The notes under the pieces: model-generated
The model's input: the letters and a program-made list of their open reading frames with translations, nothing else
Told to the model about the DNA's origin: nothing
Database searches by the model: none
Translations under genes and position numbers: made by a program
In this document: piece by piece, positions 25,807 through 36,571 of the stretch
How positions within the stretch are numbered: position 1 is the stretch's first letter
Layout: every line of letters starts with the position of its first letter
DNA from: a bacterium
GTDB taxonomy: Bacteria > Bacillota > Bacilli > Lactobacillales > Streptococcaceae
Length of the DNA stretch: 64,000 bases
Assembly (NCBI GenBank): GCA_905221215.1
Contig: CAJNCI010000002.1
Span: forward strand, 248,001-312,000
Reading direction: 5' to 3'

Positions 25807-26247
25807 TCAATGTGTTTTTATATAATGATACAGTCTGAGAATTACTGTTCCGCTAGCCATGCCAATAGAGATTACCAGAGCCAACATGACAACTAAAGTT
25901 GCACTGGCAATGGCGTGACTATAGTCTCCTGTCACAAAAAAGGCAGTTGTCCGATAAGACAGGTATCCCGGGACCAGAGGGGCCAAGATAGCCAAGATAA
26001 AGACCACAGCAGGGGTCTTGTAAAGAATACTTAAAATCTGACTGACACAAGAACCAATAATAGCGGCAATGAAGGTAGCTACAATGACATTGGTTGGTTC
26101 CTTGAGCAAGAGATAGATTAGCCAGACAGCCATGCCCAAAATCCCTCCCGGTAAGAGCATGGACCGTTGAACATTGAGTACGATTAAAAAAGTGATGATA
26201 GCAAGAAGACTTGCTACTGCTTGTAATAAAAAGGTTGTTAGTGTCAT
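25807..26247 (-). CDS. ThrE-type exporter, small subunit (DUF3815/YjjB-like)
   Basis: A 146 aa integral membrane protein with four to five hydrophobic helices. It corresponds to the C-terminal (ThrE_2/DUF3815) half of threonine/serine exporters, split into a separate gene here as in YjjB. LVPGYLSYRT, near residue 92, is a typical stretch. It follows the large subunit with a 1 bp gap. The two halves should form one exporter; the substrate could be threonine/serine or a dicarboxylate as for YjjPB. Confidence 0.85.
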   Translation of the reverse strand: MTLTTFLLQAVASLLAIITFLIVLNVQRSMLLPGGILGMAVWLIYLLLKEPTNVIVATFIAAIIGSCVSQILSILYKTPAVVFILAILAPLVPGYLSYRTTAFFVTGDYSHAIASATLVVMLALVISIGMASGTVILRLYHYIKTH

Positions 26248-26248
26248 A

Positions 26249-27007
26249 TTAGTTCATCAATACCAAGGCGACAGAAGTTCCTGCCCCTAAAGCAAGGGTA
26301 ATGAGCAGGGATTCAAACATCTTACTCATACCAGAGTTTATGTGGTTGGTCATAATATCCCGAACCGCATTGGTCAAGGCAATACCTGGTACAAAAGGCA
26401 TGACCGCACCAGCTATAATCAAATCTGCCGTTGAGGGAAAGCCTGTGTAGCGAGCCCAAAACTGAGCTATCATCCCAAAGACAAAGGCTCCAGCAAAGGC
26501 TGTCACAAAGGGAATTCGGATAAACTTCTCCACATAAAGGGAAAAGGCAAAACCAAATAAGGTAGCCACTCCTGCCCCAAGTGCGTCGTAGATATTTCCA
26601 CTAAACATAATTGAAAAGAAGGGGGCACTAAAGGTCGCAGCCAAAGTTACCTGCAACTTGGTATAGGGAAGGGGTTGAGCTTGCAAGGCCTTCAATTGCT
26701 TAAAGGCTGTTTCTAAATCAATCTGCCCCCCAACCAGCTGACGAGAAATCTGGTTCACATCGCAGACTTTTTCGATGTTATAAGAAGAGGAGGTCACGCG
26801 CTTCATACGAGAAATATTGGTATTTTCAATCGAGAAAAAGATTGCAGCAGGCATGGCAAGAACATTGCAATCCACAATCCCCTGCGAATGCGCGATTCGA
26901 ATCATGGTATCTTCTACACGATGGATTTCTGAGCCACTTTTTAGGAGAATAGTCCCCGCTAGCATAATCACATCGATGATGGCATTTAATTCTCTTGATT
27001 CTTCCAT
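26249..27007 (-). CDS. ThrE-type exporter, large subunit (DUF1212/YjjP-like)
   Basis: A 252 aa protein. The N-terminal soluble region carries the DUF1212 hallmark LLKSGSEIHRVEDTMIRIA (about residues 21-40), related to a metallo-hydrolase-like site. Five membrane helices follow (about 118-250), including FVPGIALTNAVRDIM. It is the first gene of the pair, with its own RBS AAGGAGG. Confidence 0.86.
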   Translation of the reverse strand: MEESRELNAIIDVIMLAGTILLKSGSEIHRVEDTMIRIAHSQGIVDCNVLAMPAAIFFSIENTNISRMKRVTSSSYNIEKVCDVNQISRQLVGGQIDLETAFKQLKALQAQPLPYTKLQVTLAATFSAPFFSIMFSGNIYDALGAGVATLFGFAFSLYVEKFIRIPFVTAFAGAFVFGMIAQFWARYTGFPSTADLIIAGAVMPFVPGIALTNAVRDIMTNHINSGMSKMFESLLITLALGAGTSVALVLMN

Positions 27008-27054
27008 GCTTGCCTCCTTTTATCAACTCCTTCTATTCTATCACAAATCTGGAG

Positions 27055-27092
27055 TCAAAAAAAATCTTTGCCATGAAATCATGACAAAGATT
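27055..27092 (-). terminator. Terminator after stkP
   Basis: Minus-strand AATCTTTG ... CAAAGATT, an outer 8 bp stem extended by an inner CATGA/TCATG, then a run of eight T. It overlaps the end of stkP (27096) only in its lead-in and closes the gmk-to-stkP operon. Confidence 0.75.
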
Positions 27093-27095
27093 CGT

Positions 27096-28997
27096 TTAAT
27101 CACGTGAATTTTCGTGGTTGCCTTCACTACTTGATTGAGTCGTAGCAGGTGCATTCCCTCGTTGATTTCCTTGTTGGTTCCCCTGACTTGGTGTCGTAGT
27201 AGAACCTTGGTTTCCACGTTGGGATGGTGCTGATGATGACGTTGACGGCGGTGTTTTTGGTTTGTAGATTGAAATCTTGACGCGCGTCTTAGTCAAATCA
27301 ACCTTTTCACCCGCCTTTGGACTCTGTTCAACGACTGTACCCTCAGCAGTTCCATCAGGAGCTGTCGACACTTCTACAACTTCAATATTGGCTTCTTTAA
27401 TACCGACAATTTGAACGAGATTGTTTTTAGTAAATTCAAGACTAGATCCTATATAACTTGGCATGGCAACGCTGGTTACTTTCTTAGCAACGGTTAAGGT
27501 AATCGTTGAGGCCTTGCTCAAATCATAGGTTGTTCCGGCAGCTGGACTCTGTCTGAGAACAGTTCCTGCTTCGCTCTCACTTGATTCCTCTTCCTCAATC
27601 TTGATGAGATTTTCAGGAACCTTCTTCTGCTTGAGTTCTGCGATAACATCTGTCGATTTACGGCCGATATAGTTACTCAATTGGAAGGATTGCTTGCCTG
27701 ATGAGACAACCAAATTGATTTTCGAACCTTCTTTTCGAGTCTTTCCAGCTTCAGGATCTGTACGGATAATCCGCCCTTCTTCCACCTTTTCACTAGCCTC
27801 TGATTTCTCCTCGCCAATCTCAAAATTGGCTTTCTTGAGGGTTTCCTTGGCCTCCGCAACTGTCTGACCTGTCACATCTGGAATGGCAATGGTTGCAGGA
27901 GTTCTGGATAATATCCAAACAAGAGAAGCTGCCACCAATACAATGCTAGCCAACAAGATCATATACCGAACTCTAAATTTCCGTTTCTTAACAGGCTTGC
28001 TTGCGTAATTTTCTTCTGAAACATGCTGACTCGGCTTCGCAGTCTGTGGCTTCGGACTTTGTGTTTGCACCTTAGGAATTGAGGTCAAGGTACTCTGGGA
28101 TACTTTTGGTAGTGTCTTGGTGTCCGCCTTAGTCGTATCATTAAATATCAGTTTAGGTTCATTACGACGATTATAAGACAAACTACTAGACAAGTCCACA
28201 TACATCTCTGCAACTGACTGATAACGATCTGTCAATTTCTTGGCAGTTGCCTTGATGACAACATTCTCCAAAGCCTGAGGCACAGATGGATTTTCATCAA
28301 TAACTGACGGCAGTGGTTTCTGGAAATGCTGAAGGGCAATGGTCACCGCGCTATCCCCATCATAAGGGATATGGCCAGTCAGCATCTCATAGAAAATAAT
28401 CCCCATGGCATAGATATCACTCTGCACAGTTGCTTTAGAGCCACGCGCCTGCTCTGGTGACAAGTAATGAACTGAGCCCAGCATAGAGTTAGTCTGAGTC
28501 AGACTCGTCTCTGCAAAGGCGACCGCAATCCCAAAGTCTGTGACCTTGGCAGTCCCATCTGGTGTCAAAAGGATATTTTGAGGTTTCAAGTCCCTATGGA
28601 CAATTCCTCGAGTATGGGCTAAGCGCATAGCCAAGAGAATTTGCCCCATGATACGGACAGCTTCTTCATTAGAAAGAGGATAGTGTTCCTTGATATAGCG
28701 TTTAAGGTCCAGTCCAGCAACATACTCCATTGCAAGATACTGTTGACCGTCTTCCTCACCAATATCTGTTATCCGAACGATATGAGGATGGTCTAGATCT
28801 GCCATAGCTCTCGCTTCACGCTGAAAACGAGCTACAGCTATCGGGTCCGTCTGGTAGTTGGTCCTCAGGACCTTCACTGCCACTTCTTCTCCGTCTAGAA
28901 TTAAATCCTTGGCCAAATAGACATCTGCCATGCCTCCTCGGCCAATCTGTTTCACAATCCGATAGCGTCCGGCAAAAATCTTGCCGATTTGGATCAT
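27096..28997 (-). CDS. stkP: Membrane Ser/Thr protein kinase StkP with three PASTA repeats
   Basis: StkP senses peptidoglycan/lipid II at the septum and phosphorylates division proteins. At 633 aa it has a cytosolic kinase domain (residues 12-270: [13 protein letters not shown], Lys42, [15 protein letters not shown]), a juxtamembrane linker, one TM helix (about 345-364, [18 protein letters not shown]) and outside PASTA repeats (about 371-437, 438-508, 509-580). The last about 53 residues are a Ser/Gln/Asn/Gly-rich tail. Pneumococcal StkP is about 659 aa with four PASTA repeats, so the fourth repeat is missing or replaced here. The start overlaps the phpP stop by ATGA. Confidence 0.95.
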   Translation of the reverse strand: MIQIGKIFAGRYRIVKQIGRGGMADVYLAKDLILDGEEVAVKVLRTNYQTDPIAVARFQREARAMADLDHPHIVRITDIGEEDGQQYLAMEYVAGLDLKRYIKEHYPLSNEEAVRIMGQILLAMRLAHTRGIVHRDLKPQNILLTPDGTAKVTDFGIAVAFAETSLTQTNSMLGSVHYLSPEQARGSKATVQSDIYAMGIIFYEMLTGHIPYDGDSAVTIALQHFQKPLPSVIDENPSVPQALENVVIKATAKKLTDRYQSVAEMYVDLSSSLSYNRRNEPKLIFNDTTKADTKTLPKVSQSTLTSIPKVQTQSPKPQTAKPSQHVSEENYASKPVKKRKFRVRYMILLASIVLVAASLVWILSRTPATIAIPDVTGQTVAEAKETLKKANFEIGEEKSEASEKVEEGRIIRTDPEAGKTRKEGSKINLVVSSGKQSFQLSNYIGRKSTDVIAELKQKKVPENLIKIEEEESSESEAGTVLRQSPAAGTTYDLSKASTITLTVAKKVTSVAMPSYIGSSLEFTKNNLVQIVGIKEANIEVVEVSTAPDGTAEGTVVEQSPKAGEKVDLTKTRVKISIYKPKTPPSTSSSAPSQRGNQGSTTTPSQGNQQGNQRGNAPATTQSSSEGNHENSRD

Positions 28998-29734
28998 TCT
29001 GCATCCTCCTCGTTCATAGAAACAAGGGCAACCGTAATGTTGTCTAAACCTCCTGCATTGTTAGCAAAACGCACAAGCGTCGCTGTTTTATCTGCCAAAG
29101 GAATATCACTGGTTACAATATCACAAATCTCACTGCCTGAAATCATGTTAGTCAAACCATCACTATTGAGCAAGAGATAGTCACCTGGCTCAAGGGTAAT
29201 CATTCCAAAATCAGGTTGAACTTCATCTTTTTGACCGATAGATTGAGTAATAATATTTTTCTGTGGATGACTGGCTGCTTCTTCTGGTGTCAATTGACCT
29301 GCCTTAAGCAATTCATTGACCAAGGAATGGTCGCTCGTTAACTGGTGGTATTCTTCCCCACGAATCAAACCGATACGAGAATCCCCAATATGGGCATAGA
29401 TAGCCTGATTACCAATAATAGCAACAGCTTCTAGAGTTGTTCCCATTCCTTTATAGGCATCATCTTGTCCAAGTTGATGAATCTTTTGATTTTCAATTTC
29501 TAGGTAATGGGCGAACCATTCACGCACTTCATTGACTGTATCGATCTGGGTATCAACCCAAGCTATACCAAGGTCTGTTACCGCCATTTCACTAGCGATA
29601 TTCCCTGCGCGATGACCTCCCATCCCATCAGCTAAAATAATCATGGTACGCCCAGCTCTATTGACATAGTGGTTGACATAGTCTTGGTTATTTGTCCGTT
29701 TCTGACCAACATCTGTTAATAATGAAATTTCCAT
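28994..29734 (-). CDS. phpP: PP2C-type phosphatase PhpP
   Basis: PhpP dephosphorylates StkP and its targets. At 246 aa it has the PP2C metal motifs [13 protein letters not shown] (about residue 33), [10 protein letters not shown] (about residue 119), LNSDGLTNM (about residue 191) and [10 protein letters not shown] near the C-terminus. All metal Asp residues are in place. It is soluble and coupled to stkP by a 4 nt overlap. Confidence 0.95.
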   Translation of the reverse strand: MEISLLTDVGQKRTNNQDYVNHYVNRAGRTMIILADGMGGHRAGNIASEMAVTDLGIAWVDTQIDTVNEVREWFAHYLEIENQKIHQLGQDDAYKGMGTTLEAVAIIGNQAIYAHIGDSRIGLIRGEEYHQLTSDHSLVNELLKAGQLTPEEAASHPQKNIITQSIGQKDEVQPDFGMITLEPGDYLLLNSDGLTNMISGSEICDIVTSDIPLADKTATLVRFANNAGGLDNITVALVSMNEEDAE

Positions 29735-29748
29735 GTGTCAGTTCCTTC

Positions 29749-31065
29749 CTAATCTGATATCTTGCGAAATTGACTGATGAAGAATCCATCACTTCCATAC
29801 AATTCAGGTGTAATGAGGATACAGCCGTCTTTCATGATATCCTTACATTCATGTTCTAGTCTTACCTGCTCAAACTCGGGATGACTCTCTAAAAAGGCCT
29901 TAACGACTTGAAAATTCTCCTCTGAGACAATGGTACAGGTACTATAAGTTATTATACCACCTTTGCCTAGTGTTTGACAAACACTACCTAATATTTCTAG
30001 CTGAATTTCCTGTAAGGACGCGAAATCTGCCGTTTCTTTATTGTATTTGATATCTGGTTTTCGGCGCAAAAGACCGATTCCTGAACAAGGAGCATCCACC
30101 AAAATCTTATCAAATGAATTCTGACCAAAAAACTCATGTACCTTTCTGGCATCCAATTTTTGCGTTTGAACCCGATCTGCAACCCCTAGACGTTGAGCAT
30201 TTTCTTGGATTAAGTCCAACTTGTGGTCATACAAATCCAGAGCAGTAACCTGACCTGTCGTGAGATAGGAAGCAATGTGGGCTGTTTTTCCACCCGGAGC
30301 AGCACAGGCATCTAGAACCTGCTCATCACCTTGTAAATCAAGCGTCGGAGCAACCAGTTGACTGGACTCATCTTGGATGGTTATAGCTCCTTCTGCGAAC
30401 AAATCATGGCCTGCAAAATGCCCTTGCTCCTTAACCAGACCAGAAACAGACAAAGGTGAATCACTGGCCTCCAACAAGGTTTGGATTTCCTCTTTTCGTC
30501 CTAGGTCTGTTACACGAATGCTGGCCTTGTTTCGCACCAAGAGACTTTCAAAAATAGCTTGCGCTCGCTCCTCTCCGTATTCTTCCTTAAGTTTAGACAC
30601 GAGCCAAACTGGAAGAGAATAGGCAATGGAATCACGTTTGTTTTTTCGTTTGATACTGGCAATATCTGGCCAGCCTTCACGCAGGATACGGCGTAAGATA
30701 GCATTGACCAATTTTTCACTGCCCTTTTTACGGACTTTGGCCAATTCCACTGCTTCATTAACCACAGCATGGTCTGGAATCTTATCCAGATAGCGGAGCT
30801 GGTAGGCACTCATGAGAAGCAGGATATAGAGCCAGCTGTCTAACTGGTCTCTGTCTTCGATAAAGTGGGACAGGTACCATTCCAAAGTTAATTTGCGGGC
30901 TACTGTTCCATAGACAATCTCCGTCACCAAGCCCTTGTCTGCTACTGAAAGTTGACTTCCCTTGAGATGCTTATTTAAGGCAATATTTGAGTATGCTTGA
31001 TTGATAAAGACATCCTCTAATACTGCTAGAGCTAGGCTTCTAGCCGTTTCTACTTTAGTCACCAA
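29749..31065 (-). CDS. rsmB: 16S rRNA m5C967 methyltransferase RsmB (Sun family)
   Basis: RsmB methylates C967 of 16S rRNA. At 438 aa it has an N-terminal NusB-like RNA-binding domain (residues 1-135) and a Rossmann methyltransferase domain with AdoMet loop [13 protein letters not shown] (about residue 252). The two catalytic cysteines are in [13 protein letters not shown] and [12 protein letters not shown]. The start is TTG 31063-31065 or the adjacent GTG 31060-31062; GGAG precedes both. It overlaps fmt by about 10 nt. Confidence 0.94.
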   Translation of the reverse strand: MVTKVETARSLALAVLEDVFINQAYSNIALNKHLKGSQLSVADKGLVTEIVYGTVARKLTLEWYLSHFIEDRDQLDSWLYILLLMSAYQLRYLDKIPDHAVVNEAVELAKVRKKGSEKLVNAILRRILREGWPDIASIKRKNKRDSIAYSLPVWLVSKLKEEYGEERAQAIFESLLVRNKASIRVTDLGRKEEIQTLLEASDSPLSVSGLVKEQGHFAGHDLFAEGAITIQDESSQLVAPTLDLQGDEQVLDACAAPGGKTAHIASYLTTGQVTALDLYDHKLDLIQENAQRLGVADRVQTQKLDARKVHEFFGQNSFDKILVDAPCSGIGLLRRKPDIKYNKETADFASLQEIQLEILGSVCQTLGKGGIITYSTCTIVSEENFQVVKAFLESHPEFEQVRLEHECKDIMKDGCILITPELYGSDGFFISQFRKISD

Positions 31066-31990
31066 ATCGTTCTCCTACAGTCAATGTACGTCCAACTCCG
31101 TTAAGGAAGGAAGCAATATCCATCTTAGGTTTACCCGCTGGCTGCACTTGTTTGAGGGATAAAGCACCTTCTGCAGTTGCAACAACCAATTCTTTCTTGC
31201 CAATAGAGAGAATCTCACCTGGATTTCCCTGACCATCTACTGGTAGGGCTTCATAAATCTTAAATCGGTCGCCCTTTAGAAAAGTATGGGCAACAGGCCA
31301 CGGATTCATGCCACGGATTTGGTTAAAGAGTTGGCGATTACTTTTAGTCCAATCCAGTTTTTCTTCCTCTGGCTTGATATTTGGCGAGAAAGTGACCCGA
31401 CTTGGATCCTGCGGTTCAGGTTTGATTTCCCCAGCAATATAGGCAGGTAAAGTATCCAAAAGCAAATCACGACCAACAAGCGCTAATTTCTCAAATAAGG
31501 TACCAACATTGTCCTCATCTGTTATAGGGATGCTGCGACGAGAAATCATATCTCCTGCATCCATTTCCTTAACCATTTCCATAATGGTCACACCAGCTTC
31601 CTCATCCCCTTGAATCAAGGCATAATGGATAGGCGCACCACCACGGTGTTTTGGAAGAAGGGAGGCGTGAACGTTGACCGCAAAGTCCATGCTATCAAGG
31701 AGTTTACTTGGAAGAAACTGCCCAAAAGCAGCAGTCACAATTCCATCCGCTCCTAAATTCATAATAGCTTCCATCTCTGGACTTCCAGATAGTTTTTCAG
31801 GTTGGTAGATAGGAAGTCCTGCCTCTTTGGCAGCTTGTTTAACTGGGGTTTCCTTGATAACTTTTTTACGGCCGACAGCACGGTCTGGCTGGGTTACAAC
31901 AGCTAGAATTTCGTAACGATCATCTGTCAAAAGACCTTTTAAAACTGTTGCTGAAAAGTCGGGGGTTCCCATAAAGATTAGTTTTGTCAT
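31055..31990 (-). CDS. fmt: Methionyl-tRNA formyltransferase Fmt
   Basis: Fmt formylates initiator Met-tRNA with 10-formyl-THF. At 311 aa it has the N-terminal Rossmann domain ([14 protein letters not shown]), catalytic motif [18 protein letters not shown] (about residues 106-123: Asn, His), and the C-terminal OB-like tRNA-binding domain. It lies in the conserved priA-fmt-rsmB order, 12 bp after priA. Confidence 0.96.
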   Translation of the reverse strand: MTKLIFMGTPDFSATVLKGLLTDDRYEILAVVTQPDRAVGRKKVIKETPVKQAAKEAGLPIYQPEKLSGSPEMEAIMNLGADGIVTAAFGQFLPSKLLDSMDFAVNVHASLLPKHRGGAPIHYALIQGDEEAGVTIMEMVKEMDAGDMISRRSIPITDEDNVGTLFEKLALVGRDLLLDTLPAYIAGEIKPEPQDPSRVTFSPNIKPEEEKLDWTKSNRQLFNQIRGMNPWPVAHTFLKGDRFKIYEALPVDGQGNPGEILSIGKKELVVATAEGALSLKQVQPAGKPKMDIASFLNGVGRTLTVGERFGD

Positions 31991-32002
31991 ATCTTCTCCT
32001 TC

Positions 32003-34399
32003 TTATAAAAATTGCTGTGGCTCATGGTCAATGCTGAGACGGAGCTCACTATTTTCCCGTTCTTGAGTTAAGGCCAGAACCCGATTGAGGGTCGGCCCCA
32101 GCTCATCTTCTAAACGGTATTTAATCAAAATCTGGTAATGATAGAGGTTGTGGGTACGAGCAATGGGTTTTGGCGTCGGCCCAAGGATGTTACTGGTTTC
32201 GGACAAACCTGACCGCAAAATGTTCATAACTTCATAAGCACGTTTGACAACCTCTTCTTCTTTCTTGTGAGAAAGGGTAATACCAATGGTGAAATAGTAA
32301 GGCGGATAGCCGAGTTGTCGTCTGATACCCATTTCATAGGCATAAAAACCTTCGTAGTCCTGATCCTTGGCAAATCGAATAGCATAGTGCTGCGGATTGT
32401 AAGACTGGATCAAGACCTGACCCGCTTTTTCAGCCCGACCTGCACGACCTGCCACCTGAGTCAAGAGCTGGAAGGTTCTCTCAGAAGAACGGAAATCAGG
32501 CAGATTCAAGGCTGTATCCGCATTTAGAACTCCTACTAGGGTCACATTGGGGAAATCCAAGCCCTTGGCAATCATCTGAGTCCCAAGTAAGATATCCGCT
32601 TCCCCTCGTCCAAACTGGTCAAGCAGAGCTTGGTGACTACCTTTCTTGCGGGTCGTATCCACATCCATGCGCAGAATACGTGCCTGAGGAAAAAGCTCCG
32701 CCAGCTCGTCATAAGCCTTTTGAGTCCCCGTCCCATAGTAGCGAATACTGCGACTCTTACAGTCAGGGCATACCTGAGGAATGTCCTTAGAGAAACCACA
32801 ATAATGGCAGTTCATGTTCTTGGTATCCATGTGCAAGGTCAGAGAAATATCACAGTTTGGACAAGTATCCACCGTCCCACACTCCCGACACATAACAAAG
32901 CTAGAATAACCACGGCGATTGAGCATGAGAACCACCTGCTCTTTTTTAACCAGTCGGTCTTGGATGGCTTCTAGCAAAGGCGGTGTAAAGTTTGACGTCT
33001 CGTTTTGTCCGATATAGTCCCGAAAATCAATCACTTGAACCTCAGGGATCCTAGCTAAAGGATTAGCACGTTGGGTCAAACGTAAGTGTTGATAGACGCC
33101 TTTTCCAGCTCGAGCACGGCTTTCCAGACTTGGTGTCGCTGAACCAAGGACCAAGGCCGCTTGATTATACTGGGCCCGTAAAATAGCCACTTCTCTAGCA
33201 TGATAACGGGGATTACTGTCCTGCTTATAAGTCGCTTCATGCTCCTCATCTATAATCATGACACCTAGATTTTTCAACGGAGCAAAGATAGCAGATCTAG
33301 CACCAACCACAACTTGGGCATCTCCGCGCTCCACTTTGCGCCATTCATCATACTTTTCACCATTAGACAGGCCTGAGTGAAGAATGGCCACTTGCTCACC
33401 AAAGCGAGCAATAAAGCGCTCCGTCATCTGTGGAGTCAAGGAAATCTCAGGAACCAGCAAAATAGCTGTCTTCCCCTTGTCCAAGGCCCCTTGGATAATC
33501 TGCAAGTAAACCTCCGTCTTCCCACTTCCTGTAATCCCTTGAAGGAGGAAGGGAGGCTGGTGACTGCCAATCGCACTTACAACCGCATCACGCGCCTGTC
33601 TTTGTTCTGGATTCAACTCCAAAGGCCGACTTGCCTCAATGCCTTCAAAATAAGCAGCCGATCGTTGAACTTCCTTTTGGACTATGGTCACAGCACCTTG
33701 TTCCACAAAGAAGTTGACTTGCTCCCGCGAGTAGGACTCTAACAAACTAGCCAAAGAAGCGCTCTCTGGATGAGACAGCAAATAGTCTCTCAATTCCAAC
33801 TTTTTCTTGGCGCGTGTAGAAATCTCTACACTTTCTAATTGAGCAAGGTCTACCTCATACCAAGACTGGGTCTTGACCTTCTTTTGATCAATTGCCTGAT
33901 ATTCTAGACCAAGCAGTCCTTTTCTAGTCAAACGCATCATTTCAGCTTGCTTAGATAAATCCAGAGAAGAAAAGGCAAGAGAATCCTCTGAACCAAACAA
34001 GCGCTCTCGGTCTTCCTGACTCAGACCCTCCAGAGGATAGAGAATCTTGTCATAGCTAGAATTTAGAAATCCCGGTAGCATGGCCTTAAGGATAGAGATT
34101 TTGTAGGAGAAGACGGACTTACGTAACTCCTCAGCCAACCAGAGTTGTTCTTGCGTGAGAACAGGAGAAAAATCCAGTACCTCGGCAATATCTTTTAAAT
34201 CTTGCTCCATCTCTTCTCCATCTGATTGGGACTCCAAACCAAGAACAATTCCTTGAATCAGGCGATTGCCCTTACCAAAAGGCACATGAACCCGCATCCC
34301 AACTTCCAGCATTCCCTCAAATTCCTCAGGAATCCTGTAACTATAGGGCTGGTCCGTCTGCATCAAGGGCACATCAACAATAATCTTGGCTATGGCCAT
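32003..34399 (-). CDS. priA: Primosomal replication restart helicase PriA
   Basis: PriA reloads the replisome at stalled forks and D-loops. At 798 aa it has an N-terminal 3'-DNA-end-binding domain, SF2 helicase motifs (Walker A GITGSGKTEVY about residue 291, DEEH in VMIIDEEHEATYKQ about residue 385) and the zinc-binding insert with eight Cys (MCRECGTVDTCPNC ... NCHYCGF ... VCPDCKS, about residues 500-545). Full length. AGGAGG precedes its ATG. Confidence 0.96.
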   Translation of the reverse strand: MAIAKIIVDVPLMQTDQPYSYRIPEEFEGMLEVGMRVHVPFGKGNRLIQGIVLGLESQSDGEEMEQDLKDIAEVLDFSPVLTQEQLWLAEELRKSVFSYKISILKAMLPGFLNSSYDKILYPLEGLSQEDRERLFGSEDSLAFSSLDLSKQAEMMRLTRKGLLGLEYQAIDQKKVKTQSWYEVDLAQLESVEISTRAKKKLELRDYLLSHPESASLASLLESYSREQVNFFVEQGAVTIVQKEVQRSAAYFEGIEASRPLELNPEQRQARDAVVSAIGSHQPPFLLQGITGSGKTEVYLQIIQGALDKGKTAILLVPEISLTPQMTERFIARFGEQVAILHSGLSNGEKYDEWRKVERGDAQVVVGARSAIFAPLKNLGVMIIDEEHEATYKQDSNPRYHAREVAILRAQYNQAALVLGSATPSLESRARAGKGVYQHLRLTQRANPLARIPEVQVIDFRDYIGQNETSNFTPPLLEAIQDRLVKKEQVVLMLNRRGYSSFVMCRECGTVDTCPNCDISLTLHMDTKNMNCHYCGFSKDIPQVCPDCKSRSIRYYGTGTQKAYDELAELFPQARILRMDVDTTRKKGSHQALLDQFGRGEADILLGTQMIAKGLDFPNVTLVGVLNADTALNLPDFRSSERTFQLLTQVAGRAGRAEKAGQVLIQSYNPQHYAIRFAKDQDYEGFYAYEMGIRRQLGYPPYYFTIGITLSHKKEEEVVKRAYEVMNILRSGLSETSNILGPTPKPIARTHNLYHYQILIKYRLEDELGPTLNRVLALTQERENSELRLSIDHEPQQFL

Positions 34400-34464
34400 C
34401 TTCTCACCTCCTCCTTGTCAATATATTCTTACAATAGAAAAAATAAGATTGAGTCCCCCCAACC

Positions 34465-34779
34465 TTAAATTTTTTCACCATCTTCTTTTTCTTTAGCGAT
34501 TTGCTCTTTGATTTTCTTTTCTTCTTCTTCTTTGCGGCGTTTTTCTTCTTCGATACGGCGACGCACTGCTTCACGTTTTCCTTCTGGATCTGGGTGAATG
34601 GTAACGTTTCCTGATTCGATTTCTTCTAAAGCGCGAAGAGTTGATTTTTCAGACTTGAAACCTTGGGTTGCTGGCGCACCTGCTTCTAATTCGTGAGCAC
34701 GTTTTGCTTCCAAGATTACGAGTGAATATTTTGAAGGAACCTTGTCTAGCAAGGTATCAATAGAGGGTTTTAACATCAT
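34465..34779 (-). CDS. rpoZ: RNA polymerase omega subunit RpoZ
   Basis: Omega supports assembly and stability of RNA polymerase. It is 104 aa: the conserved N-terminal helices ([30 protein letters not shown]) are followed by a long Arg/Lys/Glu-rich tail (about residues 67-104), as usual in streptococci. The start is ATGATG; either Met could serve. It lies between gmk and priA. Confidence 0.93.
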
Positions 34780-34803
34780 TTGCTTATACCTATTTTCTAA
34801 ATT

Positions 34804-35445
<642 letters not shown>

Positions 35446-35525
35446 TCAGTCTGTAAAAATAAAATAAGATTTCCCTTCAGATAGTAGCATTTAGTGCAAA
35501 CTATCCTTCTACAGTCTTTCTATCT

Positions 35526-35554
35526 AGTGTAACAAAAAAGCAGTAATTTTTCAA
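35526..35554 (-). promoter_or_regulatory. Promoter of the gmk operon
   Basis: -35 TTGAAA (35549-35554), 17 bp spacer, -10 TACACT (35526-35531) preceded by TGT. A hairpin (AGCAGT/ACTGCT) spans the spacer and the -35. The leader before the gmk ATG is about 90 nt. Confidence 0.6.
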
Positions 35555-35619
35555 CTGCTCTTTCTTATTTATTTAGCATAATCTATGATTTATACAAGGT
35601 AGCCCCCCTTAAAAAAGAC

Positions 35620-35648
35620 TTGCCTTTTTATTCCATTTAAGAGATAAT
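35620..35648 (+). promoter_or_regulatory. Promoter of the Jag_N/DUF4839 gene
   Basis: -35 TTGCCT (35620-35625), 17 bp spacer, -10 GATAAT (35643-35648). AAGGAG follows before the ATG at 35677. Confidence 0.65.
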
Positions 35649-35676
35649 GAAACTACTAATATAAAAGGAGAGATTT

Positions 35677-36504
35677 ATGCCAATTTATAAAGGAAAAAAC
35701 GTTGATGAAGCTATTGAAAACGGCTTGTATGAACTCAATCTCAAAAAAAATGAGGTTAAAATCAATATTATTGAAGAAGGAAATGCTGGAGTATTTGGTT
35801 TTTTTGAAAAAGAAGCTGAGGTTGAAATTACACCATTAAGCCCACTGGAATTGAAGGTAAAAAAATTAATTCCATATTTAATTGGTGTTGCTGTAATATT
35901 TATTATTCTTCTGTTGGTTATATTTGGAGGAAACTCAGATAAGTCAACTTCTGTTCCTACTTCTACATCTACAGAAACTAGTTCCATTGTGGAAAAATCC
36001 GTCGAAAAGACAAATGAGGTATCATCTACATCACAAAGTTCTACATCTATTTCCTCTAGTTCAACTAGTACCTCATCAAGTTCTACCGAATCCTCATCAA
36101 CAAGTCCAGCCCAATCAGCTGTCATCACGACTGAAAACAATGAGGAATTTAAAGCACTATTACAGACTGATGACTCAAGTACCATAACAAATTTTATTCA
36201 AAAATATAAAGGTCAAATCATCGAATTTGATGGACATATAGCAGATATTGCACACTATAAAAATTACAAAACAAAATTCGATATGCTTATTTATGGCGGT
36301 AATTACTTAGGAGCAGAACAAGCACCTTCGGGACCAAACTTTAAATTTGTAAATATAACAACAGTTTCTAACGCTGCTTTCAACTCTTTTAATGGCGAAA
36401 ATATTTCTAAAGGACAAAATGTGCATATAAAGGCACAAATTGGAAATTATAACTCCACTCAAGACTTAGTCTATCTATCTCCAATTGAGATTTCCCCTCG
36501 ATAA
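35677..36504 (+). CDS. Membrane protein with Jag_N domain and DUF4839 domain
   Basis: A 275 aa protein with an unusual layout. Residues 1-55 (MPIYKGKNVDEAIENGLYEL ... AGVFGFFEKEAEVEI) are a Jag_N domain as in the RNA-binding protein KhpB/Jag/EloR. Then come one TM helix (about 67-86, LIPYLIGVAVIFIILLLVIF), a long Ser/Thr-rich linker (about 90-147), and a C-terminal domain with YKGQIIEFDGHIADI like DUF4839 (about 170-275). The Jag_N part faces the cytosol and the rest should lie outside. Function is unknown. KhpB acts in StkP-linked cell elongation, and this gene lies next to the stkP operon, but a link is only inference. Single-gene unit. Confidence 0.75.
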   Translation: MPIYKGKNVDEAIENGLYELNLKKNEVKINIIEEGNAGVFGFFEKEAEVEITPLSPLELKVKKLIPYLIGVAVIFIILLLVIFGGNSDKSTSVPTSTSTETSSIVEKSVEKTNEVSSTSQSSTSISSSSTSTSSSSTESSSTSPAQSAVITTENNEEFKALLQTDDSSTITNFIQKYKGQIIEFDGHIADIAHYKNYKTKFDMLIYGGNYLGAEQAPSGPNFKFVNITTVSNAAFNSFNGENISKGQNVHIKAQIGNYNSTQDLVYLSPIEISPR

Positions 36505-36537
36505 TATAACGAATTATTTTCAAATAATTTATTCAAA

Positions 36538-36571
36538 AAAACTGAAGTCAGATTGCACTGACCTCAGTTTT
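36538..36571. terminator. Bidirectional terminator
   Basis: AAAACTGAAGTCA/TGACCTCAGTTTT, a 13 bp stem with one mismatch and an 8 nt loop, between convergent genes. T-runs lie on both sides. Confidence 0.8.

Noticed and set aside
35685..36185. 166-codon minus-strand frame opposite the Jag_N/DUF4839 gene
   Set aside because: It is the antisense shadow of the Ser/Thr-rich linker, without its own signals; the plus-strand gene has a promoter, RBS and domains.
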